Source: Anaerolineae bacterium (GTDB lineage Bacteria; Chloroflexota; Anaerolineae; J036; Brachytrichaceae). Taken from it: a stretch of DNA of 60,089 bases. The stretch spans positions 1-60,089 of the forward strand of contig CANJQH010000012.1 of NCBI GenBank assembly GCA_947476335.1, given 5' to 3'. Shown here piece after piece: positions 51,817 to 59,556 of this stretch. A model generated the notes under the pieces. That model saw only the letters and a list, made by a program, of their open reading frames with translations, was not told where the DNA came from and did not search any database. A program made the translations under genes and the position numbers. Each line of letters opens with the position of its first letter. Position 1 is the stretch's first letter.

Positions 51817-54800
51817 ATGACCAGTTCGATTCATCGCAGCCGTGCGGCGTTGCTCTGCTTCGGCGGGTGGGGGCTGCATACCTGCCTGCACCTGGCGCCG
51901 CGCCTGCATGCACTGCAGCGGCGCCGCAGCGCACTCGGCATTACCCACCTGCCGGACCTCGACCGCACCACGAGCATGGCGGTCGTGATGCCGCGCACAG
52001 TGATGTGGCAGGCCGGCGTGGCCAATCCGTACGCCGGCCGCGTCGATACACTGCCTGATGGGGCATCGCCGTTCTGGGCTGCCCGTCCGCAGGGCGAGCG
52101 CGCGTCCGAGAACGACGTGCTCGAAATCCTGCGCGAAATTCCTACTGGTTTCGGCACCGACGCACTCGGCGTGTCGCAGTCGGCGGCGGAATCGGCCGGC
52201 GAGCAGATGTACCTGCTCGCATCCGGTGCTCGACGCCGGCGCAGCCCGGCTGCGTCTGGTGCACTGCTTCGTCCTATGGAGGTGCGCGCTCCGGAGCTTA
52301 CGTGCGTCGACTATGACGGAGTTCCGCCGCGCAAACCCTATCGGCCGTCGCGCCTGCAGATGATGCGCCACGGCATGGACTGGGCCGAGGCATTCGCCGG
52401 CGCTTTTTTGCGTCGCGACGTCGACCTGACGCGCATCGATGATGTCACGCCCGAAGATCCGTTTGTGACCACCACGATCTATGTCGTTGCGCCGTTGTAC
52501 GAGCCGCTTGCGACGGCGTTGATGTGGCCGTTCGTTTCTGAGATGGTCACGCGGCTCGGTGATCGTACAGCGGTGCGTGTGGTCGGCTTGTTCGCCAGTG
52601 GTTCGTTTGCACTCGACGATTCCCGTACGTTGGAAGAGGCGGCTGCGCACGTTGCACTCTGCGAACTCGAACCGCTCAGCGGCTTCGGCCGGCGCAATGA
52701 TTTCGCCATTGAATCGATGCGGAATGTGGTGGCTGAATCACATCCGGCTTGGGTGGCGCGCGTGTCGCCGGCTCAGCCGTTGTTCGACGCGGCTTACGTC
52801 ATCGACCGCGAAAAATCCAGCCGCTCGATTGCGCGTGATGCGCATGAACTATCAGTGCTGGCTGCCACCGCCGTCGAAAGTTTTCTTGCCACGGACGCGG
52901 AACGAGTGCTCGACGGACAGATCGACCAGGCGTCGGCCAGGCCGGATTTTCCATATCGATTAATCGGTACGGTCAGCGACTTCGTGCCGATCGACGAATA
53001 TCTGTCCACGGCGCACCGCGATGAGGTGCACCTTCGCATACGACGTGACGTGTTCGAAGACGACACACCGCAGGTCGATGTGCGCGGCGGCGTGTTGTCG
53101 AAGGACGCCGATCCCAAGGCGATGGCGTCGGCGCTTCGCGTCGAGCCGCACCAGATTCTTGCCGATGTGCGCAGCACCCGCGCAACGCGCAAGCTTTTTC
53201 GTCGTCCGCGGCCGCGCGCGTTGGTGGCGCTGTCGCATGCGTGGAATCGCCTGCGCAGTCGCGACATGCTGCGCTGGGGTGGGGCGGTGTTGCCTGAGCT
53301 GCGCCTGCGCCGCGGAGTGCTGCGCCCGGACGTCGACATGCGTCGGCTGTCACGGCTGCGCGAAGATTCACGCGCGCACATCTGGCTGGCTGCGGCGCGG
53401 GAAATGGGGCAACGCGTGATCGATCGCGTCTCTGGTGCGGTGGCGGGCGACGAATTTGATCGCGCCTGGGGGCTGGATACGGTGCCACCGGTGGCCTTCA
53501 CCACGCTCGAGCAGGCGAGCCGCATACTTGAGCGCATGCGCATGTTCACATGGACGCGCCGGCGCGTCGATTCGGATGCGCTTGTTCCACGCGTGTTGAT
53601 CGAGGTGATGAAGGATGTGGTGCTGTTGTGCGGCGCCGATCCGGCCGGCATGCGCACAGCGGTGCGGCGGATCGGGCGGCTGTGTGATGGCTTGTACGAA
53701 CTCGGTGGCCAGCCCGGCGTCGACGTGCTGCGCGAACAGCATGAGCGTGTGCTCGACCTGCGCGAAGCGGAGCAGCGCCTGGCGGAAGATCGTCTCTCCG
53801 GCATGCGCAAATCACTGCCGCACGCGTCGACAATCGTTTTTCGTGGGGGAGTTGTGGCCGTCTTCCTCGGCTATTGTCTGGGCTATTTGCTGGCGATCGA
53901 ACTGCCGGTGCGTGGAATTATTTTCGATGATTGGCAGCAGATCTTCGCCGTCGCATTGGCGCCGGTCGCTGCGCTGCTGCCTTGGGCGATCTGGTTTCTT
54001 CAGGCGCGTATGCGGGCAAGTGCGTTTCGCAGACGCACGATGCGGCTGCTGGAAGCTCGTGCGAATCTGGCCGCGGACAGCAAGGCAGCCAGCCGGCTCG
54101 TCGATTTGCATCGGCGCTTGTCGAACCTGATCGGCGCACTTGGGGACGGCTTGCGCGAAAGCGTCGATCTGCTCGATGCGCGCACGCAGCCGCGGCCGCC
54201 CGGCGCACCAATGACCGAATGGAGCGGTGCGTGTCACTTGCGGCGGGCGCAGGATGCGCCGGAAGTGTGGGAGCGCGTGCGCGCGATCGTCATCGCAGAA
54301 GCGCGGCGGGCGGAAAAGGAGCCGCACGCACTGTGGATCGACGGCGCGCGCGATATGCGCGGCTGGAATGAACTCGGCGTGCGGATGTCGCAGCGCATGC
54401 GGTTGGCGCTTGAACGGCCGCTGAACGATTCCGATGCTGAGATTGCCGCGAGCGCGCAGGCGCTGCTGGACGCCGGTGATTCGGCGCCGGCGGATGCGCT
54501 CGAGCGGATCGAAAAGCTGAATCAGCGGCGCAGGCAGGGGCAGTGGTGTCCGTTTCGTGAAGAGGGCCAGCCCGGTGTGCGGCGGTGCACGGCCTGTGAC
54601 GATGCGGCGCGCTGCATGTTCGGCCCTGACGGCGCGCCGGCGCTGCCGGAGACGAACGTCGGTGGACTGCTCTACGCCACGTACTACCGCGGCGTGCCCA
54701 ATCTGCTCGATCGAATGAAGTCGCGCAGTGAGGAGCAGCGGCGCGCGCTGGCGCAGCTGATCGCTGACCTGAGCATCGAGACGCTGCTGCTCGAGGCGCA

Positions 54801-55212
54801 GGCGGAGGCGTCGGAAGCGTCGGGAGCCGTGATCGACGAGCGGCTGCAGCTCGCCAAGCTTGCGGCCGGATTCGAATATGGCATGGACGTTGGGCGCGAG
54901 CGAATCCGCGTATCGCTGATGATCACCTGTGACGCCAACCAGACGCGCTTTCTCGATGCTGCGCGGCGGCGGCGTTTGAAAATCTGCGGCTCGGAAGATC
55001 CGTCTTCGCTCAGCTTCGTTTCTGTGCTGGCAGGACTGAGTCGGGAAGATCTCGTGGCGAGCGAACGCGTGGCGGCGGAATTTCATCGGCTGAGCGACTC
55101 TGATCGAGCTCGGATGGTGCTGGTCGGCAGCGACGCCGGTGCGATCTATGGAGAGCGGCCGGCGGACGTGATTCAGTCGCGCATGCAGCTGATCAGTGGG
55201 GGCCGCTCATGA
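51817..55212 (+). CDS. Large two-helix membrane protein with Cys motif (cluster protein)
   Basis: A 1131-residue protein I do not recognise. Residues 1-40 have CFGGWGLHTCLHLAPR, vaguely like a nucleotide-binding loop. Two adjacent membrane helices lie at about 675-697 and 706-728, dividing a large N-terminal from a C-terminal cytoplasmic part. Residues about 911-931 contain C-x12-C-x2-C-x5-C, a possible zinc site. It starts 14 bases after the tubulin stop with GAGGGT ribosome site, and its stop overlaps the next start by four bases. It may be a membrane partner or regulator of the tubulin-like protein. Confidence 0.65.
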   Translation: MTSSIHRSRAALLCFGGWGLHTCLHLAPRLHALQRRRSALGITHLPDLDRTTSMAVVMPRTVMWQAGVANPYAGRVDTLPDGASPFWAARPQGERASENDVLEILREIPTGFGTDALGVSQSAAESAGEQMYLLASGARRRRSPAASGALLRPMEVRAPELTCVDYDGVPPRKPYRPSRLQMMRHGMDWAEAFAGAFLRRDVDLTRIDDVTPEDPFVTTTIYVVAPLYEPLATALMWPFVSEMVTRLGDRTAVRVVGLFASGSFALDDSRTLEEAAAHVALCELEPLSGFGRRNDFAIESMRNVVAESHPAWVARVSPAQPLFDAAYVIDREKSSRSIARDAHELSVLAATAVESFLATDAERVLDGQIDQASARPDFPYRLIGTVSDFVPIDEYLSTAHRDEVHLRIRRDVFEDDTPQVDVRGGVLSKDADPKAMASALRVEPHQILADVRSTRATRKLFRRPRPRALVALSHAWNRLRSRDMLRWGGAVLPELRLRRGVLRPDVDMRRLSRLREDSRAHIWLAAAREMGQRVIDRVSGAVAGDEFDRAWGLDTVPPVAFTTLEQASRILERMRMFTWTRRRVDSDALVPRVLIEVMKDVVLLCGADPAGMRTAVRRIGRLCDGLYELGGQPGVDVLREQHERVLDLREAEQRLAEDRLSGMRKSLPHASTIVFRGGVVAVFLGYCLGYLLAIELPVRGIIFDDWQQIFAVALAPVAALLPWAIWFLQARMRASAFRRRTMRLLEARANLAADSKAASRLVDLHRRLSNLIGALGDGLRESVDLLDARTQPRPPGAPMTEWSGACHLRRAQDAPEVWERVRAIVIAEARRAEKEPHALWIDGARDMRGWNELGVRMSQRMRLALERPLNDSDAEIAASAQALLDAGDSAPADALERIEKLNQRRRQGQWCPFREEGQPGVRRCTACDDAARCMFGPDGAPALPETNVGGLLYATYYRGVPNLLDRMKSRSEEQRRALAQLIADLSIETLLLEAQAEASEASGAVIDERLQLAKLAAGFEYGMDVGRERIRVSLMITCDANQTRFLDAARRRRLKICGSEDPSSLSFVSVLAGLSREDLVASERVAAEFHRLSDSDRARMVLVGSDAGAIYGERPADVIQSRMQLISGGRS

Positions 55213-56057
55213 TTCGCGCCATCTTGCGCGCGTACGGCGCATACGCTGCGGTGCGCTATCCTGTGTCGATGTTGGTCGCGGTGATCTCGTTGCTCTACGG
55301 CGGGTTGACTCAGATGGGTTGGCTACCGCGGTACGACCAGTTGTGGTGGATCGGGCCGGTGGATTTTTTCCTCGGCGTGTATCTGGGGGTGGCGTTGCCG
55401 AGCGTGCTGCTGTGGATGCATTTCGTCGGAGGTCCGCGCTCACGGATGCGTGCGCAGTATTTGCTGCGCCCGCTTTTCCGCGCCACCGATGTGTCCGGCG
55501 CGCACCTGTTCAGCGCGCTTGCTTTGATCGGCATCGCCGTGGCGACGTTCTTTCTGTGGCGATACGGTACGTATCACCGAGATATTTTGATCTTTTTCGC
55601 ACTGCTGGGCGGCGTGCCGTTGCTGCTGGATTTTCTGCCGCAGCGGCGTCGGCGCATGGTGCTGATGCGCGATGCCGAGACGCTGGATGAGCTGTTGGAA
55701 ATCCTCGGCTTCGAGCCGGGCCATCCGCGGCTCGAACTTGCGGTGCGGGCGCTGCGCGCCTACAACCGTGACTTGGGCAACCATGCGTTCCATGAGCGGA
55801 TGTGGGCCGACTTGTCGGCGCCGCTGCACGACTACGCCGGCGTCATGCTCGAGATGCCGCCGGTGCTGCATGAGCTGGCCTGGGAGGGCGTTGGCCGTGA
55901 CATCGTGTTCGACGACGACCCCCCGCCGAAATCTCAGCAAGCTGAGGAGTCGGCGGTGGTGGTGGAGGAAGCACTCGCTTCTGCACAACCGCCTGCGATC
56001 CCTCAAGGCGACCTCAACCCTGATGCACCCGACGATGGTAAGCCACTGTGGGGGTAG
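55209..56057 (+). CDS. Small polytopic membrane protein (cluster protein)
   Basis: A 282-residue protein with four or so hydrophobic segments between residues 15 and 140 (YPVSMLVAVISLLYGGL, FLGVYLGVALPSVLLWMHF, LFSALALIGIAVATFFL, ILIFFALLGGVPLLLDF). The C-terminal half is soluble and acidic and ends in a Pro/Asp-rich tail. No family was recognised. It overlaps the preceding gene, so the four genes VWA, tubulin, large and small membrane proteins appear to be one operon. Confidence 0.65.
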   Translation: MIRAILRAYGAYAAVRYPVSMLVAVISLLYGGLTQMGWLPRYDQLWWIGPVDFFLGVYLGVALPSVLLWMHFVGGPRSRMRAQYLLRPLFRATDVSGAHLFSALALIGIAVATFFLWRYGTYHRDILIFFALLGGVPLLLDFLPQRRRRMVLMRDAETLDELLEILGFEPGHPRLELAVRALRAYNRDLGNHAFHERMWADLSAPLHDYAGVMLEMPPVLHELAWEGVGRDIVFDDDPPPKSQQAEESAVVVEEALASAQPPAIPQGDLNPDAPDDGKPLWG

Positions 56058-56083
56058 GGGGGCAACCCGATTCCCGGCAGTTC

Positions 56084-56144
56084 GTAACTACTCAGGTCCA
56101 AATCAGTATTTCGCGTTGGAAAACTAGCTGGGCTGAGTAGTTCC
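56084..56144 (+). mobile_element. Family A element, 61-bp internal-deletion derivative
   Basis: The ends GTAACTACTCAGG and GCTGAGTAGTTCC are kept, but the entire central stem is missing: the left arm joins the right arm directly at TTTCGCGTTGG. Flanks GGCAGTTC (56076-56083) and GGCCGTTC (56145-56152) are a 7/8 match to a target duplication. Confidence 0.75.
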
Positions 56145-56150
56145 GGCCGT

Positions 56151-56714
56151 TCAGTCGAACTGAGCAACATATTCGCGGAACGACCTGAATCCGTCCGTGG
56201 CGCGCACGCGGAAACCACCGGCCGAGCCGTCGGCCGCCCGCCATGTCCGCATGCGCGTCACGGCGTGCAGCGCCTGCGCATCGGTCAGTGTGCCCGCGCG
56301 GACCGCGGCGTCGAGCAGGCCGAGTGTGCCGGTGAGCCGAATTTCCATGCGCTTCGCGCGCGTCCGCGCTGCGCGTTCATCGATGACGGCGACGCCGTGC
56401 AACGCCAGCGCCGCACCGATCGTGCTGATCTCGCCGAGGTCCAGTCCGTCGGCGAGCAGATCCAACCGCAGATCTTCTGGAAGCAGGAGTGGAACCACGT
56501 CGAAGGAATCGGCAAGGAACGCACTGTAGTCGAATGATTCCTCGACGAGGACTTCCTGCATCACTTCCTGCGTGACGACCAGCCGTCGGGTCGTTCTGAA
56601 CACCCGCAGCAGCTCTGCCAGGTTCCCGCGATGCCCGAAGTTGAACACTGCCGAGGCATCGAAGACCAGTGCCGCCTGCTCGCTGGATTCCTCGGCATCG
56701 ACTGCATCAGCCAT
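56151..56714 (-). CDS. PIN-domain protein (probable toxin RNase)
   Basis: A 187-residue PIN-like protein. The acidic triad is visible: VFDASAVFNF (Asp19), VTQEVMQEVL, and LGEISTIGAALALHG followed by VIDERAARTRA. This fits a magnesium-dependent RNase. The start overlaps the stop of the XRE-ImmA gene by 8 bases, the known arrangement of the XRE/ImmA-plus-PIN toxin-antitoxin module. Confidence 0.75.
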   Translation of the reverse strand: MADAVDAEESSEQAALVFDASAVFNFGHRGNLAELLRVFRTTRRLVVTQEVMQEVLVEESFDYSAFLADSFDVVPLLLPEDLRLDLLADGLDLGEISTIGAALALHGVAVIDERAARTRAKRMEIRLTGTLGLLDAAVRAGTLTDAQALHAVTRMRTWRAADGSAGGFRVRATDGFRSFREYVAQFD

Positions 56715-57819
56715 TTCCGATCAGGTCCTCGACTTCAAAATAGCGCGCTGAAAGATATCGTTCGATCGTCGGACGCGGCGCAAACAGCCACTCGCTCAGC
56801 TTACCGGCCGAGACTTCTCCTTCGTCGTAGCACTGCAGCGCTGTGCGGAGAAATTCGCAGTCGACCTGTGCGTCGATGTCCGTGACGTGCGGGTCGATCT
56901 GGCAACGCACGGTTTTGTCGAACGGGGCGAAAAAGCGGGCGTGTTCCGTCCGGCGATAGATGTTGCGCTCGGCAAGCCGATAGAACATTGCGTCGCGCGA
57001 CACATGAAAGTGTCTGGCCATGCTCTCGAGACCCTGCGGATCATGCAGCCGATTTGCGTATTCACGCAGCACTGCGCTTACCGTGGCATCCGGCATCAGG
57101 AGCTCCGAGGCAAACGCGTTGGCGAATTGCTCTTCCGGGCGCCGCGAATGGATTGCCGACACGTGCGGTTCCGCATCGCTTGCGCCGAAATGAAACAGCA
57201 CATGGGCCAGCTCATGCGCGAGCGAAAATAGCCTCCGCTCGTGGGCGTGATTGGCGTTGATGAACACCACGGCGAACGGACCGCGCCAGGACATGCCGGA
57301 AATTTCGCGCGGCATGCGCCATTCGAACACGTGAATGCGCCCTTCCTGCAACACCTGCTTGAGCTCGGCCAGCGTGACGAATCGATTCAAGCGCAGTGTG
57401 GTGCGCAGCTCGCCGACGAATTCCGGCAGGGCCTGATCGGGCACGCTCGCAAGGTCGTACTGCAGCGGGTTCAGCATCAGCGGCTTGCGCGCCTTCTGGT
57501 AGGCCGACTGAATGTGCATGATCATCTCGTCTGCATGACTGACCGTCGCGTCGATGTCTTCGCGCGCGACGACGTCGGACGCGGCATCGGCGCGAAAACG
57601 AAATTTCGGTCGAACGTCGTCTGCATTGAGCGCATAGTCCAGCGATACACCGACGGCGCGCGCCAAGTCGACGATATGCTGAGGCGACGGGACTCGTTCG
57701 CCTCCCTCCCAGCGGGAGACGAGGCTGGGCGTGACGCCGAGCTTTTGTGACAGATCGCCCTGGCTTAGGCCGGCGCGCTGGCGCAACTCTCGAATTCGCG
57801 CAGGGGATATGTTGCTCAT
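56707..57819 (-). CDS. XRE regulator with ImmA/IrrE metallopeptidase domain (antitoxin)
   Basis: A 370-residue protein. Residues about 4-58 form an XRE helix-turn-helix (RIRELRQRAGLSQGDLSQKL). The ImmA/IrrE (COG2856) peptidase core is at about residues 195-215 with the zinc motif HELAH. It is the typical antitoxin and autorepressor partner of the PIN protein downstream and is probably autoregulated. ATG 57819 was chosen over an in-frame start 17 codons earlier. Confidence 0.82.
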   Translation of the reverse strand: MSNISPARIRELRQRAGLSQGDLSQKLGVTPSLVSRWEGGERVPSPQHIVDLARAVGVSLDYALNADDVRPKFRFRADAASDVVAREDIDATVSHADEMIMHIQSAYQKARKPLMLNPLQYDLASVPDQALPEFVGELRTTLRLNRFVTLAELKQVLQEGRIHVFEWRMPREISGMSWRGPFAVVFINANHAHERRLFSLAHELAHVLFHFGASDAEPHVSAIHSRRPEEQFANAFASELLMPDATVSAVLREYANRLHDPQGLESMARHFHVSRDAMFYRLAERNIYRRTEHARFFAPFDKTVRCQIDPHVTDIDAQVDCEFLRTALQCYDEGEVSAGKLSEWLFAPRPTIERYLSARYFEVEDLIGNG

Positions 57820-57954
57820 GGTGCGGGAAATTTCTCGCTGTCGACCTGATTGAAAATCGCAGCATGTCAATGATATCGCGAGATTTTTATGACTGTATCG
57901 ACGGATGCGCCCGTATCGATGATTGGCTGATCCGCTGCGATGCGCGACACCGCG

Positions 57955-57973
57955 CCCGGACCGATGGTCCGGG
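57955..57973. repeat. 19-bp hairpin repeat, copy 3
   Basis: CCCGGACC-GAT-GGTCCGGG. Compared with copies 1 and 2, the middle A:T pair is replaced by G:C in both arms, keeping the stem. It lies between the divergent XRE-ImmA gene and the defence-edge locus. Confidence 0.6.
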
Positions 57974-58029
57974 CTGGGACAGCCTCGCGCCTCCGGCGCT
58001 GGTGTCGATCGTTTACCGACCCGCCGACA

Positions 58030-58049
58030 CTACGAACTTCCGGTAATCC
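58030..58049. promoter_or_regulatory. CTACGAA-type regulatory site 1
   Basis: CTACGAACTTCCGGTAATCC. It begins exactly 38 bases before a TATAAA box (58068-58073) and 92 bases before the first small gene. The near-identical site 2 at 59062 has the same 38-base distance to its TATAAC. Confidence 0.6.
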
Positions 58050-58067
58050 ATCGCCTTCGATTTCCTG

Positions 58068-58073
58068 TATAAA
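58068..58073 (+). promoter_or_regulatory. -10 box for the first small gene
   Basis: TATAAA, 49 bases before the GTG start at 58122. The -35 position would fall at the end of the CTACGAA site, so that site probably overlaps the polymerase contact. Confidence 0.5.
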
Positions 58074-58121
58074 AGATCCACCTCCTCAAGTAGCGTTGCA
58101 TTCGATTTCGATCGGAGTAAC

Positions 58122-58544
58122 GTGAAGAAAAACAAATCTCGTCTCGACAATCTCGATAATCTCGACCGGTTCAACCTCCGGCGCGCGCTGCGCAGCCTGT
58201 GGAGCAGGACGTTCGGCAGACTCCTCCCGTCGAGTCGCCGGCGTGCCGGCGCCGCGCGACCGCAGGACCTCGCATGGGAAGCGCAGGTGCGCGACAGCAA
58301 TCCTTACCTGCGCGTCGCTTCGCCCGACACTGCGGACGTTCTGGTCGCCCTCGATCCGCCGCACGACGTCGACCTGCGCGCGGTTAACGCACTGCTGCGT
58401 CGCCGCATCGACTTCTGGATGCGCATGGCCGCTGAGTCGGAAGCGCAGGTAATTCTGCTGGCGAGCGAACGCGATGAGGTGCTCGCCGGCGGCGAGATCC
58501 CCGTCACCAATCGCCCGGGCGGTTGCATTCGCCGCCTCGGCTAG
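58122..58544 (+). CDS. Small defence-edge protein, paralogue 1
   Basis: A 140-residue basic protein starting with GTG and preceded by GGAG. I recognise no family. Its C-terminal half is paralogous to the next gene: RDSNPY (residues 57-62), preceded by WE at 52, then LLRRRIDFWMRMAA (91-104) with 32 residues between motif starts. The two proteins differ in their N-termini: this one has a basic, Leu/Asn-rich start (MKKNKSRLDNLDNLDR). It is adjacent to a BrxA-like gene and is probably part of a phage-defence locus. Confidence 0.6.
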   Translation: MKKNKSRLDNLDNLDRFNLRRALRSLWSRTFGRLLPSSRRRAGAARPQDLAWEAQVRDSNPYLRVASPDTADVLVALDPPHDVDLRAVNALLRRRIDFWMRMAAESEAQVILLASERDEVLAGGEIPVTNRPGGCIRRLG

Positions 58545-58597
58545 CCCGCCTGCAAGCGCGCCAATTCCAACTGTCCCCGGTTGGATACGTGTAGTTC

Positions 58598-58629
58598 GGG
58601 AGCGCTCCTGGCGGAGTTTGAGCGCTCCC
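58598..58629 (+). terminator. Perfect 10-bp stem-loop between small genes
   Basis: GGGAGCGCTC (58598-58607) and GAGCGCTCCC (58620-58629) with a 12-base loop, 24 bases before the next start codon. It lacks a T-run and could be an attenuator or RNA-processing stem as easily as a terminator. Confidence 0.5.
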
Positions 58630-58653
58630 TGTAGTTACGAAAATAGGAGCAAC

Positions 58654-59046
58654 ATGACCAAGGCACATTTCATTTTCCGAGGATTGGACACGATCGACAC
58701 CTGGGAGCAGCTGCGCGACTTCTGGTTCAAGCACGGCGACAGGCTTATTCAGCGGCCGGGTATGCCGGATCCGCGCGTCGAGGGCGGCCGCGACGAGGCG
58801 TTCTGGAAGAAGCTGTTCTGGGAAGGCAAGGAGCGCGACACGAATCCGTACACCGCCGGCAAGTCTCCCGCCGCCCCCGAGAAGGGCGTCCCATCGTACG
58901 TCGCCGCTGCCGACCCGCGCGCCGAAAATCAGCTGCTCCGCAAGCGCCTCGACTTCTGGATGCGTGTAGCAGCGATGTTCGAAAACAGGCGCAAGCAGCT
59001 GCAGGACCAGTACGTCGCCGCCGTCATGAGCAAGGCGAAGGAGTAA
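58654..59046 (+). CDS. Small defence-edge protein, paralogue 2
   Basis: A 130-residue protein, start ATG with AGGAG at 58645. It shares WE...RDTNPY (residues 56-66) and LLRKRLDFWMRVAA (94-107) with the preceding gene at nearly the same spacing, so the pair arose by duplication. The N-terminus differs (MTKAHFIFRGLDTIDTWEQL). The Trp-rich helix LDFWMR could be an interaction surface. No known family. Confidence 0.6.
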   Translation: MTKAHFIFRGLDTIDTWEQLRDFWFKHGDRLIQRPGMPDPRVEGGRDEAFWKKLFWEGKERDTNPYTAGKSPAAPEKGVPSYVAAADPRAENQLLRKRLDFWMRVAAMFENRRKQLQDQYVAAVMSKAKE

Positions 59047-59061
59047 CTGGCAAGCGCGCGT

Positions 59062-59080
59062 CTACGAAACTTCGGTAATC
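59062..59080. promoter_or_regulatory. CTACGAA-type regulatory site 2
   Basis: CTACGAAACTTCGGTAATC. It begins 38 bases before TATAAC (59100-59105), the same distance as site 1. It precedes the acidic-protein gene by 115 bases. Confidence 0.6.
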
Positions 59081-59099
59081 AGCGTTTGGCAATCGTATG

Positions 59100-59105
59100 T
59101 ATAAC
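59100..59105 (+). promoter_or_regulatory. -10 box for the acidic-protein gene
   Basis: TATAAC, followed by TGTTG. The run AACTGTTG recurs at 59521, just before the BrxA-like gene. Confidence 0.45.
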
Positions 59106-59176
59106 TGTTGAACGCACTGTGCGCCGACGATCGCGATCTGCGGTCGTCAACGCGCAGTCCAGGAGAGATGCGATAT

Positions 59177-59362
59177 ATGGACCCCGACGATTTCGATGAG
59201 GACTACGACGATGACAGCAACGTTCCGGACGACGATGCCGACGATGGCAATCCGCCTCAGGCGTCGGCGCCGGGCAGTTCTGGCGACGATTACGAGGTGA
59301 CTCTCGCCGACATGGGCCTGGATTACGACGGCTTCAGCTGGGACGACGTCGGCGGCGATTAG
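59177..59362 (+). CDS. Very acidic 61-residue protein
   Basis: A short protein with roughly a third of its residues Asp or Glu and a very low predicted pI. It has runs such as DEDYDDDSNVPDDDADDG. ATG 59177 is 10 bases after AGGAGA, better spaced than the ATG at 59168. It sits between the small paralogues and the BrxA-like gene. The charge suggests a DNA-mimic or inhibitor role, but no family is recognised. Confidence 0.6.
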   Translation: MDPDDFDEDYDDDSNVPDDDADDGNPPQASAPGSSGDDYEVTLADMGLDYDGFSWDDVGGD

Positions 59363-59480
59363 TGAGGGCTCTAATCGACTGCGAACTATCGACCTGCGCT
59401 TGAGTAACTGTGCGCTGTCAGAGCCCTTACCCCCCGCACGGGCAGGTGCCCGGGGCACACCACGTGCGCGCCGAATAGAA

Positions 59481-59496
59481 CTACGAATATTCGTAG
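59481..59496. promoter_or_regulatory. CTACGAA-type regulatory site 3 (perfect palindrome)
   Basis: CTACGAATATTCGTAG is a perfect 16-bp palindrome and shares CTACGAA with sites 1 and 2, which look like diverged versions. It lies 76 bases before the BrxA-like start and overlaps a small terminator. Confidence 0.65.
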
Positions 59497-59517
59497 CCTG
59501 CATCAGGCTGTTTTTTG
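59495..59517 (+). terminator. Terminator between acidic and BrxA-like genes
   Basis: AGCCTG-CAT-CAGGCT followed by G and six Ts (59511-59516). It would end transcription from the acidic-protein gene, so the BrxA-like gene needs its own promoter. Confidence 0.65.
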
Positions 59518-59556
59518 AAAAACTGTTGTACCGTTGCGCAGTTTAGGCGCGCATCG

